DNA of 64,000 bases from Pedococcus dokdonensis (GCF_900104525.1 NZ_LT629711.1:1798001-1862000); one strand, 5' to 3'; shown: positions 44,812-52,977, counted from the stretch's first letter. The notes: generated by a model from the sequence alone, not told the origin. Numbers and translations: made by a program.

Positions 44812-45594
44812 TCAGACGAACTTCTGCGCGGTCAGGAACTCCGCGAGCTTGGTGCCGCCGTCACCCTCGTCGGTGACGATCTGGCCCTGCTCGCGCGGCG
44901 GACGCTTGGTGAACGACTCGACCTTGGTCCAGGCGGCGTCGAGACCGACCTGCGACGCGTCGACGCCCAGGTCGGCGAGCGCCCACTCGTCGACGGGCTT
45001 CTTCTTCGCGGCCATGATCCCCTTGAACGAGGGGTAACGCGGCTCGTTGATCTGGTCGGTGACCGACACCAGCGCGGGGAGCGTGGCGACGATGGTCTCG
45101 GACGCTGCGTCGCCGTCACGGCGGATCGTCACGGTGGAGCCGTCGACGGTCAGCTCGGAGGCGAAGGTCACCTGCGGCAGCCCGAGGCGCTCGGCCAGCA
45201 TCGCCGGGACGACGCTCATCGTGCCGTCCGTGGAGGCCATGCCGGTGATCACGAGGTCGGGACTGCCGATCTTCTTGACCGCTTCGGCGAGGACCAGCGA
45301 CGTGGCCACGGCGTCGGAGCCATGGATCGCGTCGTCCTTGACGTGCACGGCCTTGTCGGCACCCATCTGCAGCGCCTTCTTCAATGCGTCGGCAGCCTGG
45401 TCGGGTCCGACGGTGACCACGGTCACCTCGCCCTCACCGGCCTCGACCAGCTTGAGGGCCTCTTCGACGGCGTACTCGTCGAGCTCGGAGAGCAGTCCGT
45501 CGACGCCCACCCGGTCGGTGGTGTTGTCGGAGTCGTTGAACGTGCGGTCGGACTGTGCGTCCGGCACGTACTTCACGCAGACGACGATGTTCAT
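44812..45594 (-). CDS. etfB: Electron transfer flavoprotein beta subunit
   Basis: A 260-residue ETF beta protein starting MNIVVCVKYVPDAQSDRTFN, with DEYAVEEALKLVEAG, VVTVGPDQAADALKKALQMG (AMP-binding region) and TDQINEPRYPSFKGIMAAKKKP, the recognition loop conserved in ETF beta. It pairs with EtfA in electron transfer from acyl-CoA dehydrogenases. AAGAAGGGGAC before the ATG at 45594 is a good ribosome site. It is divergent from a methyltransferase gene across 169 bp. Confidence 0.96.
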   Translation of the reverse strand: MNIVVCVKYVPDAQSDRTFNDSDNTTDRVGVDGLLSELDEYAVEEALKLVEAGEGEVTVVTVGPDQAADALKKALQMGADKAVHVKDDAIHGSDAVATSLVLAEAVKKIGSPDLVITGMASTDGTMSVVPAMLAERLGLPQVTFASELTVDGSTVTIRRDGDAASETIVATLPALVSVTDQINEPRYPSFKGIMAAKKKPVDEWALADLGVDASQVGLDAAWTKVESFTKRPPREQGQIVTDEGDGGTKLAEFLTAQKFV

Positions 45595-45763
45595 GCGCTG
45601 ATCGTCCCCTTCTTGGAATGGTTGCCAGTGGGATCGCTGTGGATCACGACAGCGGGTCAGGTGCCATCCTTACAGCCCGTGCCCGAAATCCACACGCCAG
45701 CACCGCGTGACGCTCACCACGAGCAGCGTGCGGCAAGCACCCCGCACGCCCGAGGAGGTGACG

Positions 45764-46564
45764 GTGCCCACACCGCTGACCATCACCGGTGAGCGCACTG
45801 CGCCCGGGATCTGGCACGAGAACTACTGGTTCCGCCGGCACGAGGCCGGGTATGCCGCCGTGCCCGGCTGGGTGCCCACGGCGCCCTCCGTGGTCCTCGA
45901 CGCCGGCTGCGGCGAGGGGTATGCCGCCGGGCTCATCCACGGCGCGTGGCCGGCGGTGCTGGTGGTCGGGGTGGACTACGACGCGGCGACCACCGCGCAC
46001 GCTGCCCGGACCCACGGGGGCCAGCGGGCGGCATACCTGCGCGGTGCGCTGACGGCGCTCCCCCTCCCGGACGGGGTCGTCGACGTGACGGTGTCGCTCC
46101 AGGTGCTGGAGCACATCTGGACGCCGGGCGACTACGTGCGCGAGCTGGCCCGGGTGACCCGGCCGGGTGGAGTGGTCGTCGTCTCGACCCCCAACCGGCG
46201 CACCTTCTCGCCCGGGCTCGGCCGGCGCGAGAAGCCGGCGAACCTCTACCACTGCCGCGAGTACGACGCGCAGGAGCTGGGCGAGGAGCTGGTCCGATGG
46301 CTGCCCCGCGCGGCGGTCGAGGTCGTGGGGCTGGGGCCCGGCGACCGGCTGACCGAGTGGGAGTCCGCGCACGGTTCGGTCGTCACCGCGCAGCAGGCGA
46401 CCGAGCCAGACCAGTGGCCGCTGGGGCTGCGCGAGGCGGTGGCTGCGGTGACCGCGGCGGACTTCGTGCTGGGCGAGCCCGACGACGCGAGCCTCGACCT
46501 CTTCGCGGTGCTGCGACTGCCACCCCGCAATACGGCGGTTGCGTCGCCTTCCGACCGGCAATAA
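45764..46564 (+). CDS. Class I SAM methyltransferase, MGLP-locus type (Rv3030-like)
   Basis: The 266-residue protein has TITGERTAPGIWHENYWFRR at the start, SAM motif I VVLDAGCGEGYAAGLI, then VTVSLQVLEHIWTPGDYVRE and TRPGGVVVVSTPNRRTFSPG. Its place next to etfB and before a GH57 enzyme matches mycobacterial Rv3030, proposed to methylate the glucose polymer MGLP; the same role here is inferred. GTG 45764 is chosen because GAGGAG lies 6 to 8 nt upstream; GTG 45758 is possible. The last 13 codons form one arm of a 31-bp hairpin, and the stop TAA lies in its loop. Confidence 0.85.
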   Translation: MPTPLTITGERTAPGIWHENYWFRRHEAGYAAVPGWVPTAPSVVLDAGCGEGYAAGLIHGAWPAVLVVGVDYDAATTAHAARTHGGQRAAYLRGALTALPLPDGVVDVTVSLQVLEHIWTPGDYVRELARVTRPGGVVVVSTPNRRTFSPGLGRREKPANLYHCREYDAQELGEELVRWLPRAAVEVVGLGPGDRLTEWESAHGSVVTAQQATEPDQWPLGLREAVAAVTAADFVLGEPDDASLDLFAVLRLPPRNTAVASPSDRQ

Positions 46565-46600
46565 CCGGGCGGAAGGCGACGCAACCGCCGTATTGCGGGG
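46523..46600. terminator. 31-bp perfect-stem hairpin between convergent genes
   Basis: Arms 46523-46553 and 46570-46600 are perfectly complementary over 31 bp, with a 16-nt loop holding the methyltransferase stop codon. The left arm is coding sequence. It separates the rightward methyltransferase from the leftward ArfB gene and presumably stops both transcripts. Confidence 0.9.
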
Positions 46601-46615
46601 CCTGCTGGACTTGGG

Positions 46616-47101
46616 TCAGCCGTCGTCGACGGTGCGGCGGCTCGTCTTGAGCTGGCCGCGGCGCTTCTTGCTGTCGACCCGGCGGCGCTGCGAACCCAGG
46701 GTCGGGCGGGTGGGCCGCCGGGTCGGCGGGTCGGGGGCGGCTGCCTCGCGCAGGATCGCTGTCAGCCGGTGCCGGGCGGCGACGCGGTTCTGCCGCTGTG
46801 ACCGGTGCTCGGAAGCCACGACGAGGAGCCGGCCGCCCACGAGCTGTGCGGCGAGCCGGTTGAGCAGCCGGTCGCGGGTGGCCTCGGGCAGGGCCGCCAC
46901 CGCCCGCGAGGTGGATGGGTCGAAGTCGAGCTCGACGCGGCTGTCGGTGGTGTTGACGCCCTGACCGCCCGGTCCCGATGCCCGGGAGAACCGTTCGACC
47001 AGCTCACCCGCGTCGATGACCAGGCCGCGCGGCAACCCGGGACCCGGCGGCACGGTGAGGGCGGCGCCCGGCTGCGGTCGGGTGCCTTGTCCGGCGATCA
47101 C
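46616..47101 (-). CDS. arfB: ArfB/YaeJ-type peptidyl-tRNA hydrolase (release factor-like)
   Basis: The 161-residue protein has the release-factor catalytic motif FSRASGPGGQGVNTTDSRVEL (GGQ) without the codon-reading domains, then SEHRSQRQNRVAARHRL and a basic tail ending VDSKKRRGQLKTSRR, which in ArfB enters the empty mRNA channel. It should hydrolyse peptidyl-tRNA on stalled ribosomes as a backup to the tmRNA-SmpB system encoded in the same window. Its GTG (47101) overlaps the VOC gene stop by four bases (GTGA), so translation is coupled. Confidence 0.9.
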   Translation of the reverse strand: MIAGQGTRPQPGAALTVPPGPGLPRGLVIDAGELVERFSRASGPGGQGVNTTDSRVELDFDPSTSRAVAALPEATRDRLLNRLAAQLVGGRLLVVASEHRSQRQNRVAARHRLTAILREAAAPDPPTRRPTRPTLGSQRRRVDSKKRRGQLKTSRRTVDDG

Positions 47102-47814
47102 GGCAGGAGGCGCAGCTCGTTGCCGTCGGGGTCGGCCAGCGCGGTGCCCCCACCCTCCGCGGCAGCGTCGACGCCCGCTTCGTCGATGACCGTGGCACCG
47201 AGCGAGACCAGCCGCTCGACTTCGGTCGCGTGGTCGCCGACCGGTGCGAGCAGGAGCCGGGTGCGGTTGCGACCGGGCTTGGGGGCCAGCGGCGGCCCGC
47301 CCCACGCGACCTTGGTGCCCCCGGCTGGCGACTGGATCGCGGTCTCCTCGTCCTCGTCCCAGACCAGCGGCCAGCCGAGCGCCTCGCTCCAGAACACCCC
47401 GACCGCGCGCGTGCCGTCGCAGGCGAGCTCGCCCAGGAAACCGGTGCCCGCGAGGAAGGACGTGCCGGGCGGGATGACGCACAGCTCGTTGCCCTCCGGG
47501 TCGGCCAGCACGACGTGCCCCTCCTCGGGCAGCTGCCCGACGTGGAGGTGGCTGGCCCCCAGCTCGAGGGCCCTGTCGACGACGCGTCGCATGTCTGCCT
47601 CGTCGCGGCTCGTGAGGTGCAGGTGGGTGCGGTTGGGGCCGACCTTGGTCGAGTCGCTCGCGACGAACCGAAGCCCGACCTGGGTGTCGCCACCGGCCAG
47701 CAGATGTCCGCCGGCGCGCTCCTGCACGGGGCGGGCGAGCAGCGACCCCCAGAACTGCGCGAGCGCGGCAGGGTCGTGGGCGTCGAGGTCGAGGGCCACC
47801 AGCGTCGAGGACAT
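47098..47814 (-). CDS. Two-domain VOC (glyoxalase/bleomycin-resistance-like) protein
   Basis: The 238-residue protein is two VOC modules in tandem. The first holds LVALDLDAHDPAALAQFWGS, GPNRTHLHLTSRDE and VLADPEGNELCVIPPG; the second holds ALGWPLVWDEDEETAIQSP, GRNRTRLLLAPVGD and ALADPDGNELRLLP. The repeated DPxGNEL ends are typical. Substrate unknown. The ATG at 47814 is chosen; the frame stays open for 114 codons upstream through an 18-bp repeat, but no start codon fits there. It overlaps arfB by four bases. Confidence 0.88.
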   Translation of the reverse strand: MSSTLVALDLDAHDPAALAQFWGSLLARPVQERAGGHLLAGGDTQVGLRFVASDSTKVGPNRTHLHLTSRDEADMRRVVDRALELGASHLHVGQLPEEGHVVLADPEGNELCVIPPGTSFLAGTGFLGELACDGTRAVGVFWSEALGWPLVWDEDEETAIQSPAGGTKVAWGGPPLAPKPGRNRTRLLLAPVGDHATEVERLVSLGATVIDEAGVDAAAEGGGTALADPDGNELRLLP

Positions 47815-47862
47815 GCCCTCGACCGTGGCACGGGCCGCCCGCCCGGGCAAACGGTTTCCGAT

Positions 47863-47934
47863 GCCATCGCAACAGTCGACGCCGTCGCAACAGTCGACGC
47901 CGTCGCAACAGTCGACGCCGTCGCAACAGTCGAC
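47863..47934. repeat. Four 18-bp tandem repeats in a divergent promoter region
   Basis: The unit GCCGTCGCAACAGTCGAC occurs at 47863-47880 (one G to A change), 47881-47898, 47899-47916 and 47917-47934. Degenerate 9-bp relatives (CGCTGTCGG type) continue to about 47990. It lies between the leftward VOC gene and the rightward MmcQ gene. Confidence 0.92.
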
Positions 47935-47997
47935 GCCGTCGAAGCCGTCGGCTCTTTCGACGCTTTCGGCGCTGTCGGCCCTGTCGGCGGTCGTGGC

Positions 47998-48003
47998 TAG
48001 GGT
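47998..48003 (+). promoter_or_regulatory. -10 box of the leaderless MmcQ gene
   Basis: TAGGGT lies six bases before GTG 48010; there is no ribosome site. Confidence 0.55.
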
Positions 48004-48009
48004 CGTCCC

Positions 48010-48423
48010 GTGGCCGACAAGGACGCCGATCTCGACCCTGCCCTGGTGGCCCGGGTCGCGTCGATCTGCCTGGCGTTGCCCGAGACCCACGAGCAGGACG
48101 CCTGGATCGGGGTGCGGTGGCGCATCCGGCAGCGGACCTTCGCACACCTGGCGCACGTCGACCCCAGTGGTGGCTCGGTGTTCGGGCTGGCCGCCCGTCT
48201 GGGCACACCGGCCGACGTCATCACCTTCCGGTCAGCGGGTGCCGAGCTCGACGCACTGGTCCACTCCGGCCTGCCGTTCTACAAGCCCGACTGGAGCCCC
48301 AGCGTCGTCGGGATGGTCGTCGACGCCCGCACCGACTGGGAAGAGGTCACCGAGCTGTTGACCGACAGCTACTGCCTGATGGCCCCCAAGAAGCTGGCCC
48401 GCCTCGTCCAACCGCCCTCCTGA
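48010..48423 (+). CDS. MmcQ/YjbR family protein (second copy)
   Basis: A 137-residue protein: VASICLALPETHEQDAWIGV, GLPFYKPDWSPSVVGMVVDA and DWEEVTELLTDSYCLMAPKK, matching the MmcQ/YjbR pattern (compare the copy at 39379-39762, with CVAPKRLL near its end). Function unknown; it may be a small nucleic-acid-binding or CyaY-like protein. It starts at GTG 48010 with a leaderless-type -10 and ends 23 bp before the GH57 gene, with which it may be cotranscribed. Confidence 0.85.
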   Translation: MADKDADLDPALVARVASICLALPETHEQDAWIGVRWRIRQRTFAHLAHVDPSGGSVFGLAARLGTPADVITFRSAGAELDALVHSGLPFYKPDWSPSVVGMVVDARTDWEEVTELLTDSYCLMAPKKLARLVQPPS

Positions 48424-48446
48424 GTGGTGCGGCAGACTGGTGGCTT

Positions 48447-49982
48447 GTGACTCCACCGGTGCCGGGCGCCTTCTGCCTCGTCCTGCACTCCCACCTGCCC
48501 TGGCTCCCCGGACACGGCGTCTGGCCGCTCGGTGAGGAGTGGCTGTTCCAGGCCTGGGTCGAGTCCTACGTGCCGCTGGTGGCGGAGCTGGACTCCCTTG
48601 CCGCAGAGGGACATCGCGACGTCCTCACCCTCGGGGTGACTCCCGTCCTCGCAGCCCAGCTCGACGACCCGCGGATGCGCCGCGACGCGGCGACCTGGGC
48701 CGGCCTGTGGGCGATGCGGGCGCGCGAGATGGGCTTCGACCGCGACCCCAGCCGCCGGGCGGCTGCTGAGCGCGAGTATGCCGCCGCCTCCGACGCAGCG
48801 GCCAGGCTCGCCACCCGGTGGGGTGCGGGCGCGTCGCCGGTGCTGCGTGGTCTGCGCGACGCGGGGGTGGTGGAGCTGCTCGGCGGCCCTAGCGCGCACC
48901 CCTTCCTGCCGCTGCTGCTGCCGGAGCTTGCCCACCTCGCCCTCCAGGCCGGGCTGGCCGACAGCACCTGGCGGCTGGGCACCCGACCCCGCGGGATCTG
49001 GTCGCCGGAGTGTGGCTGGCACCCCGGGCTCGCCGCGACGTTTCGCGACGCGGGGGTGGGGCACTTCGTGGTCGACGAGCAGACCGTCCGTGACTCCGGC
49101 GGGCACCCGCACGCAGCCTGGCGGGTGGCGGGCACGGACGTCGTCGCCGTCCCCCGCAACCTCGAGGTCACCAACCTGATCTGGTCCTCTCGCAGCGGCT
49201 ACCCGGCCTCCCCCGTCTACCGGGACTTCCACGCCCGCGAGGAGTTCACCGGCATCCGCCTCTGGGCGATCACCGAAGCCGACGTCACTGTGGACCGCAA
49301 ACGGGCCTACGACCCCGCCGAGGCCGCGCACCAGGTCGACCACGACGTGGCCCACTTCGTCGACGCGGTGCGCGACCAGCTGCTCCACGCGCACGAGGTG
49401 CGCGGCGAGCCGGGGCTGGTCGTCGCGGCATACGACACCGAGCTGTTCGGGCACTGGTGGCACGAGGGGCCCGCGTTCCTCGGGAAGGCGATCCGGGCGC
49501 TGCGGCGGGCGGGCATCACGGTGAGCACGCTGGAGCAGGCCGTGGGCAACGGCCACGTCGCCGGTGACCTGGACCTCGCGCCGGGCTCGTGGGGCGCGGG
49601 CAAGGATTACTCGGTGTGGGACGGTCCGGCGGTTCGCCAGATCGCCCACGAGAACGAGTGGTTGCAGCGCCGCTGGCTCGACGTGCTCGCCCGGGAGCGC
49701 GCCGCCGGCCGGCTGTCGAACCGGCGCCCCGACCTCGACCAGCTGCTGCAGACCCTCTGGCACGCCCTGTCGAGCGACTGGGCGTTCCTCGTCACGAGGG
49801 GCCAGTCGGTCGACTACGCGCGGCGCCGCGCCGAGGAGCACCGGCGCGACTTCCACCTGCTGGCCCAGCTGGTCGAGGACGGCCGTCGAGAGCAGGCCGT
49901 CGAGGAGGCCCGGCGACAGGGGTTGCAGGACAACGCCTTCCCCGCTCTCGACGCGCGGCTGGGCGTCGTGTCGGTGCCCTGA
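48447..49982 (+). CDS. GH57 1,4-alpha-glucan branching-type enzyme (DUF1957)
   Basis: A 511-residue GH57 protein. Metal/substrate His residues open it (FCLVLHSHLPWLPG); the catalytic nucleophile is Glu188 in GIWSPECGWHPG and the acid/base Asp330 in YDTELFGHWWHEG. The C-terminal helical part carries DWAFLVTRGQSVDYARRRAE, as in DUF1957 branching enzymes. It should transfer alpha-1,4-glucan segments to 1,6 positions. The mycobacterial homologue (Rv3031) lies in the MGLP locus. It starts at GTG 48447; the glycosyltransferase expected next (Rv3032-like) is missing here. Confidence 0.92.
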   Translation: MTPPVPGAFCLVLHSHLPWLPGHGVWPLGEEWLFQAWVESYVPLVAELDSLAAEGHRDVLTLGVTPVLAAQLDDPRMRRDAATWAGLWAMRAREMGFDRDPSRRAAAEREYAAASDAAARLATRWGAGASPVLRGLRDAGVVELLGGPSAHPFLPLLLPELAHLALQAGLADSTWRLGTRPRGIWSPECGWHPGLAATFRDAGVGHFVVDEQTVRDSGGHPHAAWRVAGTDVVAVPRNLEVTNLIWSSRSGYPASPVYRDFHAREEFTGIRLWAITEADVTVDRKRAYDPAEAAHQVDHDVAHFVDAVRDQLLHAHEVRGEPGLVVAAYDTELFGHWWHEGPAFLGKAIRALRRAGITVSTLEQAVGNGHVAGDLDLAPGSWGAGKDYSVWDGPAVRQIAHENEWLQRRWLDVLARERAAGRLSNRRPDLDQLLQTLWHALSSDWAFLVTRGQSVDYARRRAEEHRRDFHLLAQLVEDGRREQAVEEARRQGLQDNAFPALDARLGVVSVP

Positions 49983-50001
49983 CCGGCCCGTCCGGCTCCG
50001 G

Positions 50002-50658
50002 TCAGGTGCGCTTCTTGACGACCTTGCCCGGTATGCCGGCCACCATCGATCGCGGCGGGTACTCGCCGCGGGCGACGGCCGCGGCCGCGACCACGCTGTG
50101 CGCCCCGATGTCGGCACCGCGGGTCACGACCACCTTGGTGCCCAGCCACACGTCGTCACCGATCCGGACCGGCGACTTCACGATTCCCTGGTCCTTGATC
50201 GGCACGTCGACTGCGGCCGTCACGTGGTCGAAGTCGCAGACGTAGACGTCGTCACCGAACAGGCAGGCCTGGCCGATCGAGATGTCGATCCAGCAGTTGA
50301 TCGTGTTGCGGATGCCGATCACGGACTTCGCGCCGATCCGCAGCGTGCCCTCGTGCGCGCGAACCCTGGAGTGCGCCCCGAAGTGCGTGTAGGCACCGAC
50401 CACCAGTCGCCCGTAGCCCTCGCGCACCTCGAACCGCACGTCCGGGCCGATGAAGCACGGGCCCTCGAAGCGCAGCGACGGGTAGCGCGCGCTCGCCCGG
50501 GCCATCCGCAGGTAGCTCGCGAGGTGGTGCCGCGTGAAGGCCCGGTGGGTCATCGCCCAGCCCACCCAGCGCACCCAGGCCACGGGCCGGGGCAGGCCGG
50601 CCGGCCCGTGCTCGCCGTGGTCGGCGGGCGACATGTCCGCATTGGCTGCAGAGGTCAC
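50002..50658 (-). CDS. Hexapeptide-repeat acyltransferase, MGLP-locus type
   Basis: A 218-residue left-handed beta-helix protein: LRFEGPCFIGPDVRFEVREG, VVGAYTHFGAHSRVRAHEG, LRIGAKSVIGIRNTINCWID, DDVYVCDFDHVT (with the catalytic His) and VVVTRGADIGAHSVVAAAAV. It should transfer an acetyl or other acyl group to a sugar. M. tuberculosis has a similar acyltransferase (Rv3034c) in the MGLP locus, so modification of a methylated glucan is inferred. The start is GTG 50658; an internal ATG at 50634 is possible. A methyltransferase gene lies 33 bp upstream in the same direction. Confidence 0.85.
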   Translation of the reverse strand: MTSAANADMSPADHGEHGPAGLPRPVAWVRWVGWAMTHRAFTRHHLASYLRMARASARYPSLRFEGPCFIGPDVRFEVREGYGRLVVGAYTHFGAHSRVRAHEGTLRIGAKSVIGIRNTINCWIDISIGQACLFGDDVYVCDFDHVTAAVDVPIKDQGIVKSPVRIGDDVWLGTKVVVTRGADIGAHSVVAAAAVARGEYPPRSMVAGIPGKVVKKRT

Positions 50659-50691
50659 GAGGTGGCTCGTCTCGGTGGTCGGCGGGCTGCC

Positions 50692-51645
50692 TCAGCCCGG
50701 CTTCACGCCGGTGATGCCGACGTTGTAGAAGAACCTGGCCGGGACCGCCCTGGCCAGGACCCGGTCGACGGCGGACAGCCGCTTCCACGAGCCGTAGGCG
50801 AACCTGGCCCAACCCCACCCGAGCGCCCCGGGCTTGACCGCCGCCTCGAACGTGCGGACCGGCCACCCGAGGAAGGCCGCGGTCAGCTCCTCGGTCCTGG
50901 TGCGCACGCCGACCGCGCCGGCCAGGAAGGCGGTGCGGGCCAAGGCCTGCGGGTCGAAGGTGTGCAGGTCGACGACGGCTTCGAGGGCCGCCGCCCGCGA
51001 CGACTCGTCGAGCGCCTCGCGGTCCTTGGCCCAGGCGTCACGCAGCGGCGGGAGGTGGGTGATCGCGGTGGTCGCCTTCCAGGTCACCCGACCGAGCTGG
51101 CGGGCGTACCAGTCGCCCACCGTTGTGGGCTCCCCCGCGATGACGAACCGGCCCCCGGGCTTGAGCACCCGCAGGATCTCGCGGAAGGCGGCCTCGACGT
51201 CGGGGATGTGGTGGATCACGGCGTGCCCGACGACGATGTCGAAGGTGTTGTCGTCGTAGGGGATCCGCTCCGCATCCGCCACCCTGCCCTGCACCGTGAA
51301 GCCGAGCGACTCGGCATTCGCCCTGGCTGCCTCGACCATGCCCGGGGACAGGTCGGTCACGTGCACCTCGTCGAGGATCCCGGCCCGCTTGAGGTTGAGC
51401 GAGAAGAAGCCGGTGCCCGCGCCCAGCTCGAGTGCCGTGCCGTAGGGCAGCGGGTCAGGGGTGCCGGTGATCGCGTGGAAGCGGTCGCGGGCGTAGTCGA
51501 CGCAGCGCTCGTCGAAGGAGATCGACCACTTGTCGTCGTAGGTCTGTGCCTCCCAGTCGTGGTAGAGCACCTGGGCGAGCTTGTTGTCGGAGAACGCGGC
51601 AGCGACCTGCTCCGCCGTCGCGGCCCCACCCGGGGTGGACGACAT
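50692..51645 (-). CDS. Class I SAM methyltransferase, MGLP-locus type (Rv3037c-like)
   Basis: The 317-residue enzyme opens with VAAAFSDNKLAQVLYHDWEA and DDKWSISFDERCVDYARDRF, then SAM motif I ALELGAGTGFFSLNLKRAG, TDLSPGMVEAAR, FDIVVGHAVIHHIPD and LKPGGRFVIAGEPT. This N-terminal signature resembles mycobacterial Rv3037c, a methyltransferase next to the MGLP genes (recalled from memory, no search done). It ends before the acyltransferase gene and starts 2 bp after the enoyl-CoA hydratase... stop region on the same strand, so four genes (YbjN, hydratase, methyltransferase, acyltransferase) appear to form one leftward operon. Confidence 0.85.
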   Translation of the reverse strand: MSSTPGGAATAEQVAAAFSDNKLAQVLYHDWEAQTYDDKWSISFDERCVDYARDRFHAITGTPDPLPYGTALELGAGTGFFSLNLKRAGILDEVHVTDLSPGMVEAARANAESLGFTVQGRVADAERIPYDDNTFDIVVGHAVIHHIPDVEAAFREILRVLKPGGRFVIAGEPTTVGDWYARQLGRVTWKATTAITHLPPLRDAWAKDREALDESSRAAALEAVVDLHTFDPQALARTAFLAGAVGVRTRTEELTAAFLGWPVRTFEAAVKPGALGWGWARFAYGSWKRLSAVDRVLARAVPARFFYNVGITGVKPG

Positions 51646-51647
51646 GG

Positions 51648-52457
51648 TCAGGCGCCCTCGAACTTCGCCTTGCCCGGGCCGTTCTCCACGAACGACTTCA
51701 TGCCGATCTCACGGTCCTTCGTCGCGAAGAGCCCACTGAACAGCATCCGCTCGATCTCCAGCCCGGTCTCGAGGTCGGTCTCGAGCCCGCGGTCGATGGC
51801 CTCCTTGGCCGCGCGGATCGCGTAGGCGGGTCCACCGACGTACGGCGCCAGTCGCGCCTTCGCGGCGGCATACACGTCCTCGGCCTCCACGACCTCGTCG
51901 ACCAGGCCGATCGCGAGCGCCTCGTCGGCGGAGACGAACCGGCCCGAGAAGACGATCTCCTTGGCCTTGGCCGGGCCCACCAGTCGCGCCAGCCGCTGGG
52001 TGCCGCCGGCGCCGGGGATGATGCCGAGCAGGATCTCGGGCTGGCCGAGCTTCGCGTTCTTCGCGGCGACCCGGAAGTCACAGGCCAGCGCGACCTCGCA
52101 GCCGCCCCCGAGGGCGTAGCCGGTGATCGCGGCCACGGTCGGCTTGGGGATGCGGGCGAGGGTGCGGGTGAAGTCCTGGAGCGCGCCGGAGTGGTCGGCC
52201 ATGTCCGTGTAGGACATCTGCTCCATCTCCTTGATGTCGGCCCCTGCGGCGAAGACCTTCTCGCCGCCGTAGAGCACCACACCGGAGACGTCGCGGCGCT
52301 GCCCGGCCTCGATCGCCGCCGCCGAGAGGGCGGCCTGGACCTCGGCGTTCAGGGCGTTCATCGGCGGGCGGTTCAGCCGGATGGTGGCGATGCCGCCCTC
52401 GACCTCGAGCGAGACGACCCCTGCGGAGGTGCCGGCGCCGGTGCTGCCGTCACTCAT
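51648..52457 (-). CDS. Enoyl-CoA hydratase/isomerase
   Basis: A 269-residue crotonase-fold enzyme. VFAAGADIKEMEQM gives the first oxyanion-hole region, YALGGGCEVALACDF the second, and the catalytic Glu residues are in ALGGGCEVALA (E at the usual hydratase position) and PEILLGIIPGAGGTQRL. It hydrates 2-enoyl-CoA in fatty acid oxidation. It is translationally coupled to the YbjN gene (ATGA overlap at 52454-52457) and 2 bp ahead of the methyltransferase gene, so it is the second gene of the leftward operon. Confidence 0.93.
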   Translation of the reverse strand: MSDGSTGAGTSAGVVSLEVEGGIATIRLNRPPMNALNAEVQAALSAAAIEAGQRRDVSGVVLYGGEKVFAAGADIKEMEQMSYTDMADHSGALQDFTRTLARIPKPTVAAITGYALGGGCEVALACDFRVAAKNAKLGQPEILLGIIPGAGGTQRLARLVGPAKAKEIVFSGRFVSADEALAIGLVDEVVEAEDVYAAAKARLAPYVGGPAYAIRAAKEAIDRGLETDLETGLEIERMLFSGLFATKDREIGMKSFVENGPGKAKFEGA

Positions 52458-52942
52458 GCGGGGTCTCCCCCGGGAGCCGGCTGGCCGGCGCCGGGACCGG
52501 TGTCCTCGCCCCCGCCCATGATCCGCTCGTGCCACATCTGGACACCGGCGAGCACCAGCTGGATCGAGATGTTGACGAGGGCGGGGACGTCGCTGTTCTG
52601 GTCGACGATGTGCTCGCTCGTCACCACGAGGGTGTCGTTGGCGAGGCCTGCCTTGACCACGTTCATCTGCAGGGTGATCTCGTTGCAGGTGGCCAGGCGG
52701 GTCAACGGGTCGCTGGGCACGGCGTCGCTGACGGCCCACTGACCGAAGACGCGCATGATCTGGAAGTCACCCTCCGTGCACCGCACGAACAGCTGCTGGT
52801 CCTGCACCGTGAACGCGACGTCGCCGTCGTTGTCCACGTTGGGCGCCAGGGACTGGTCGATCAGCGCGTCCAGGACCCGGCCACGCAGGGGGTGTTCGTT
52901 CGCGGGCGGCGGGAAGTTGGGCAGCGAAGTCGGATCCGTCAT
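52454..52942 (-). CDS. YbjN domain protein
   Basis: The 162-residue protein has the YbjN/sensory-chaperone-like pattern: RVLDALIDQSLAPNVDNDGD, FTVQDQQLFVRCTEGDFQIM, NEITLQMNVVKAGLANDTLV and ISIQLVLAGVQMWHERI. YbjN in E. coli affects stress and motility; the role in actinobacteria is unknown. The ATG at 52942 (MTDPTSLPNFPPPA) is preferred to an in-frame GTG at 52960. It is the first gene of a leftward operon and is divergent from glgX across 35 bp. Confidence 0.85.
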   Translation of the reverse strand: MTDPTSLPNFPPPANEHPLRGRVLDALIDQSLAPNVDNDGDVAFTVQDQQLFVRCTEGDFQIMRVFGQWAVSDAVPSDPLTRLATCNEITLQMNVVKAGLANDTLVVTSEHIVDQNSDVPALVNISIQLVLAGVQMWHERIMGGGEDTGPGAGQPAPGGDPA

Positions 52943-52964
52943 GTGCCCAACCGTAACCACTGCC

Positions 52965-52970
52965 TAGGCT
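52965..52970 (+). promoter_or_regulatory. -10 box of leaderless glgX
   Basis: TAGGCT lies seven bases before the ATG at 52978, with no ribosome site. It forms part of CCTAGG, which is symmetric, but the leftward ATG is 22 bp away. Confidence 0.55.
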
Positions 52971-52977
52971 GAGGGCC

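Noticed and set aside
47815..48000. Cys-rich CDGVDC repeat peptide encoded upstream of the VOC protein
   Set aside because: The frame is open, but no start codon with a ribosome site lies before it and the region is a divergent promoter.
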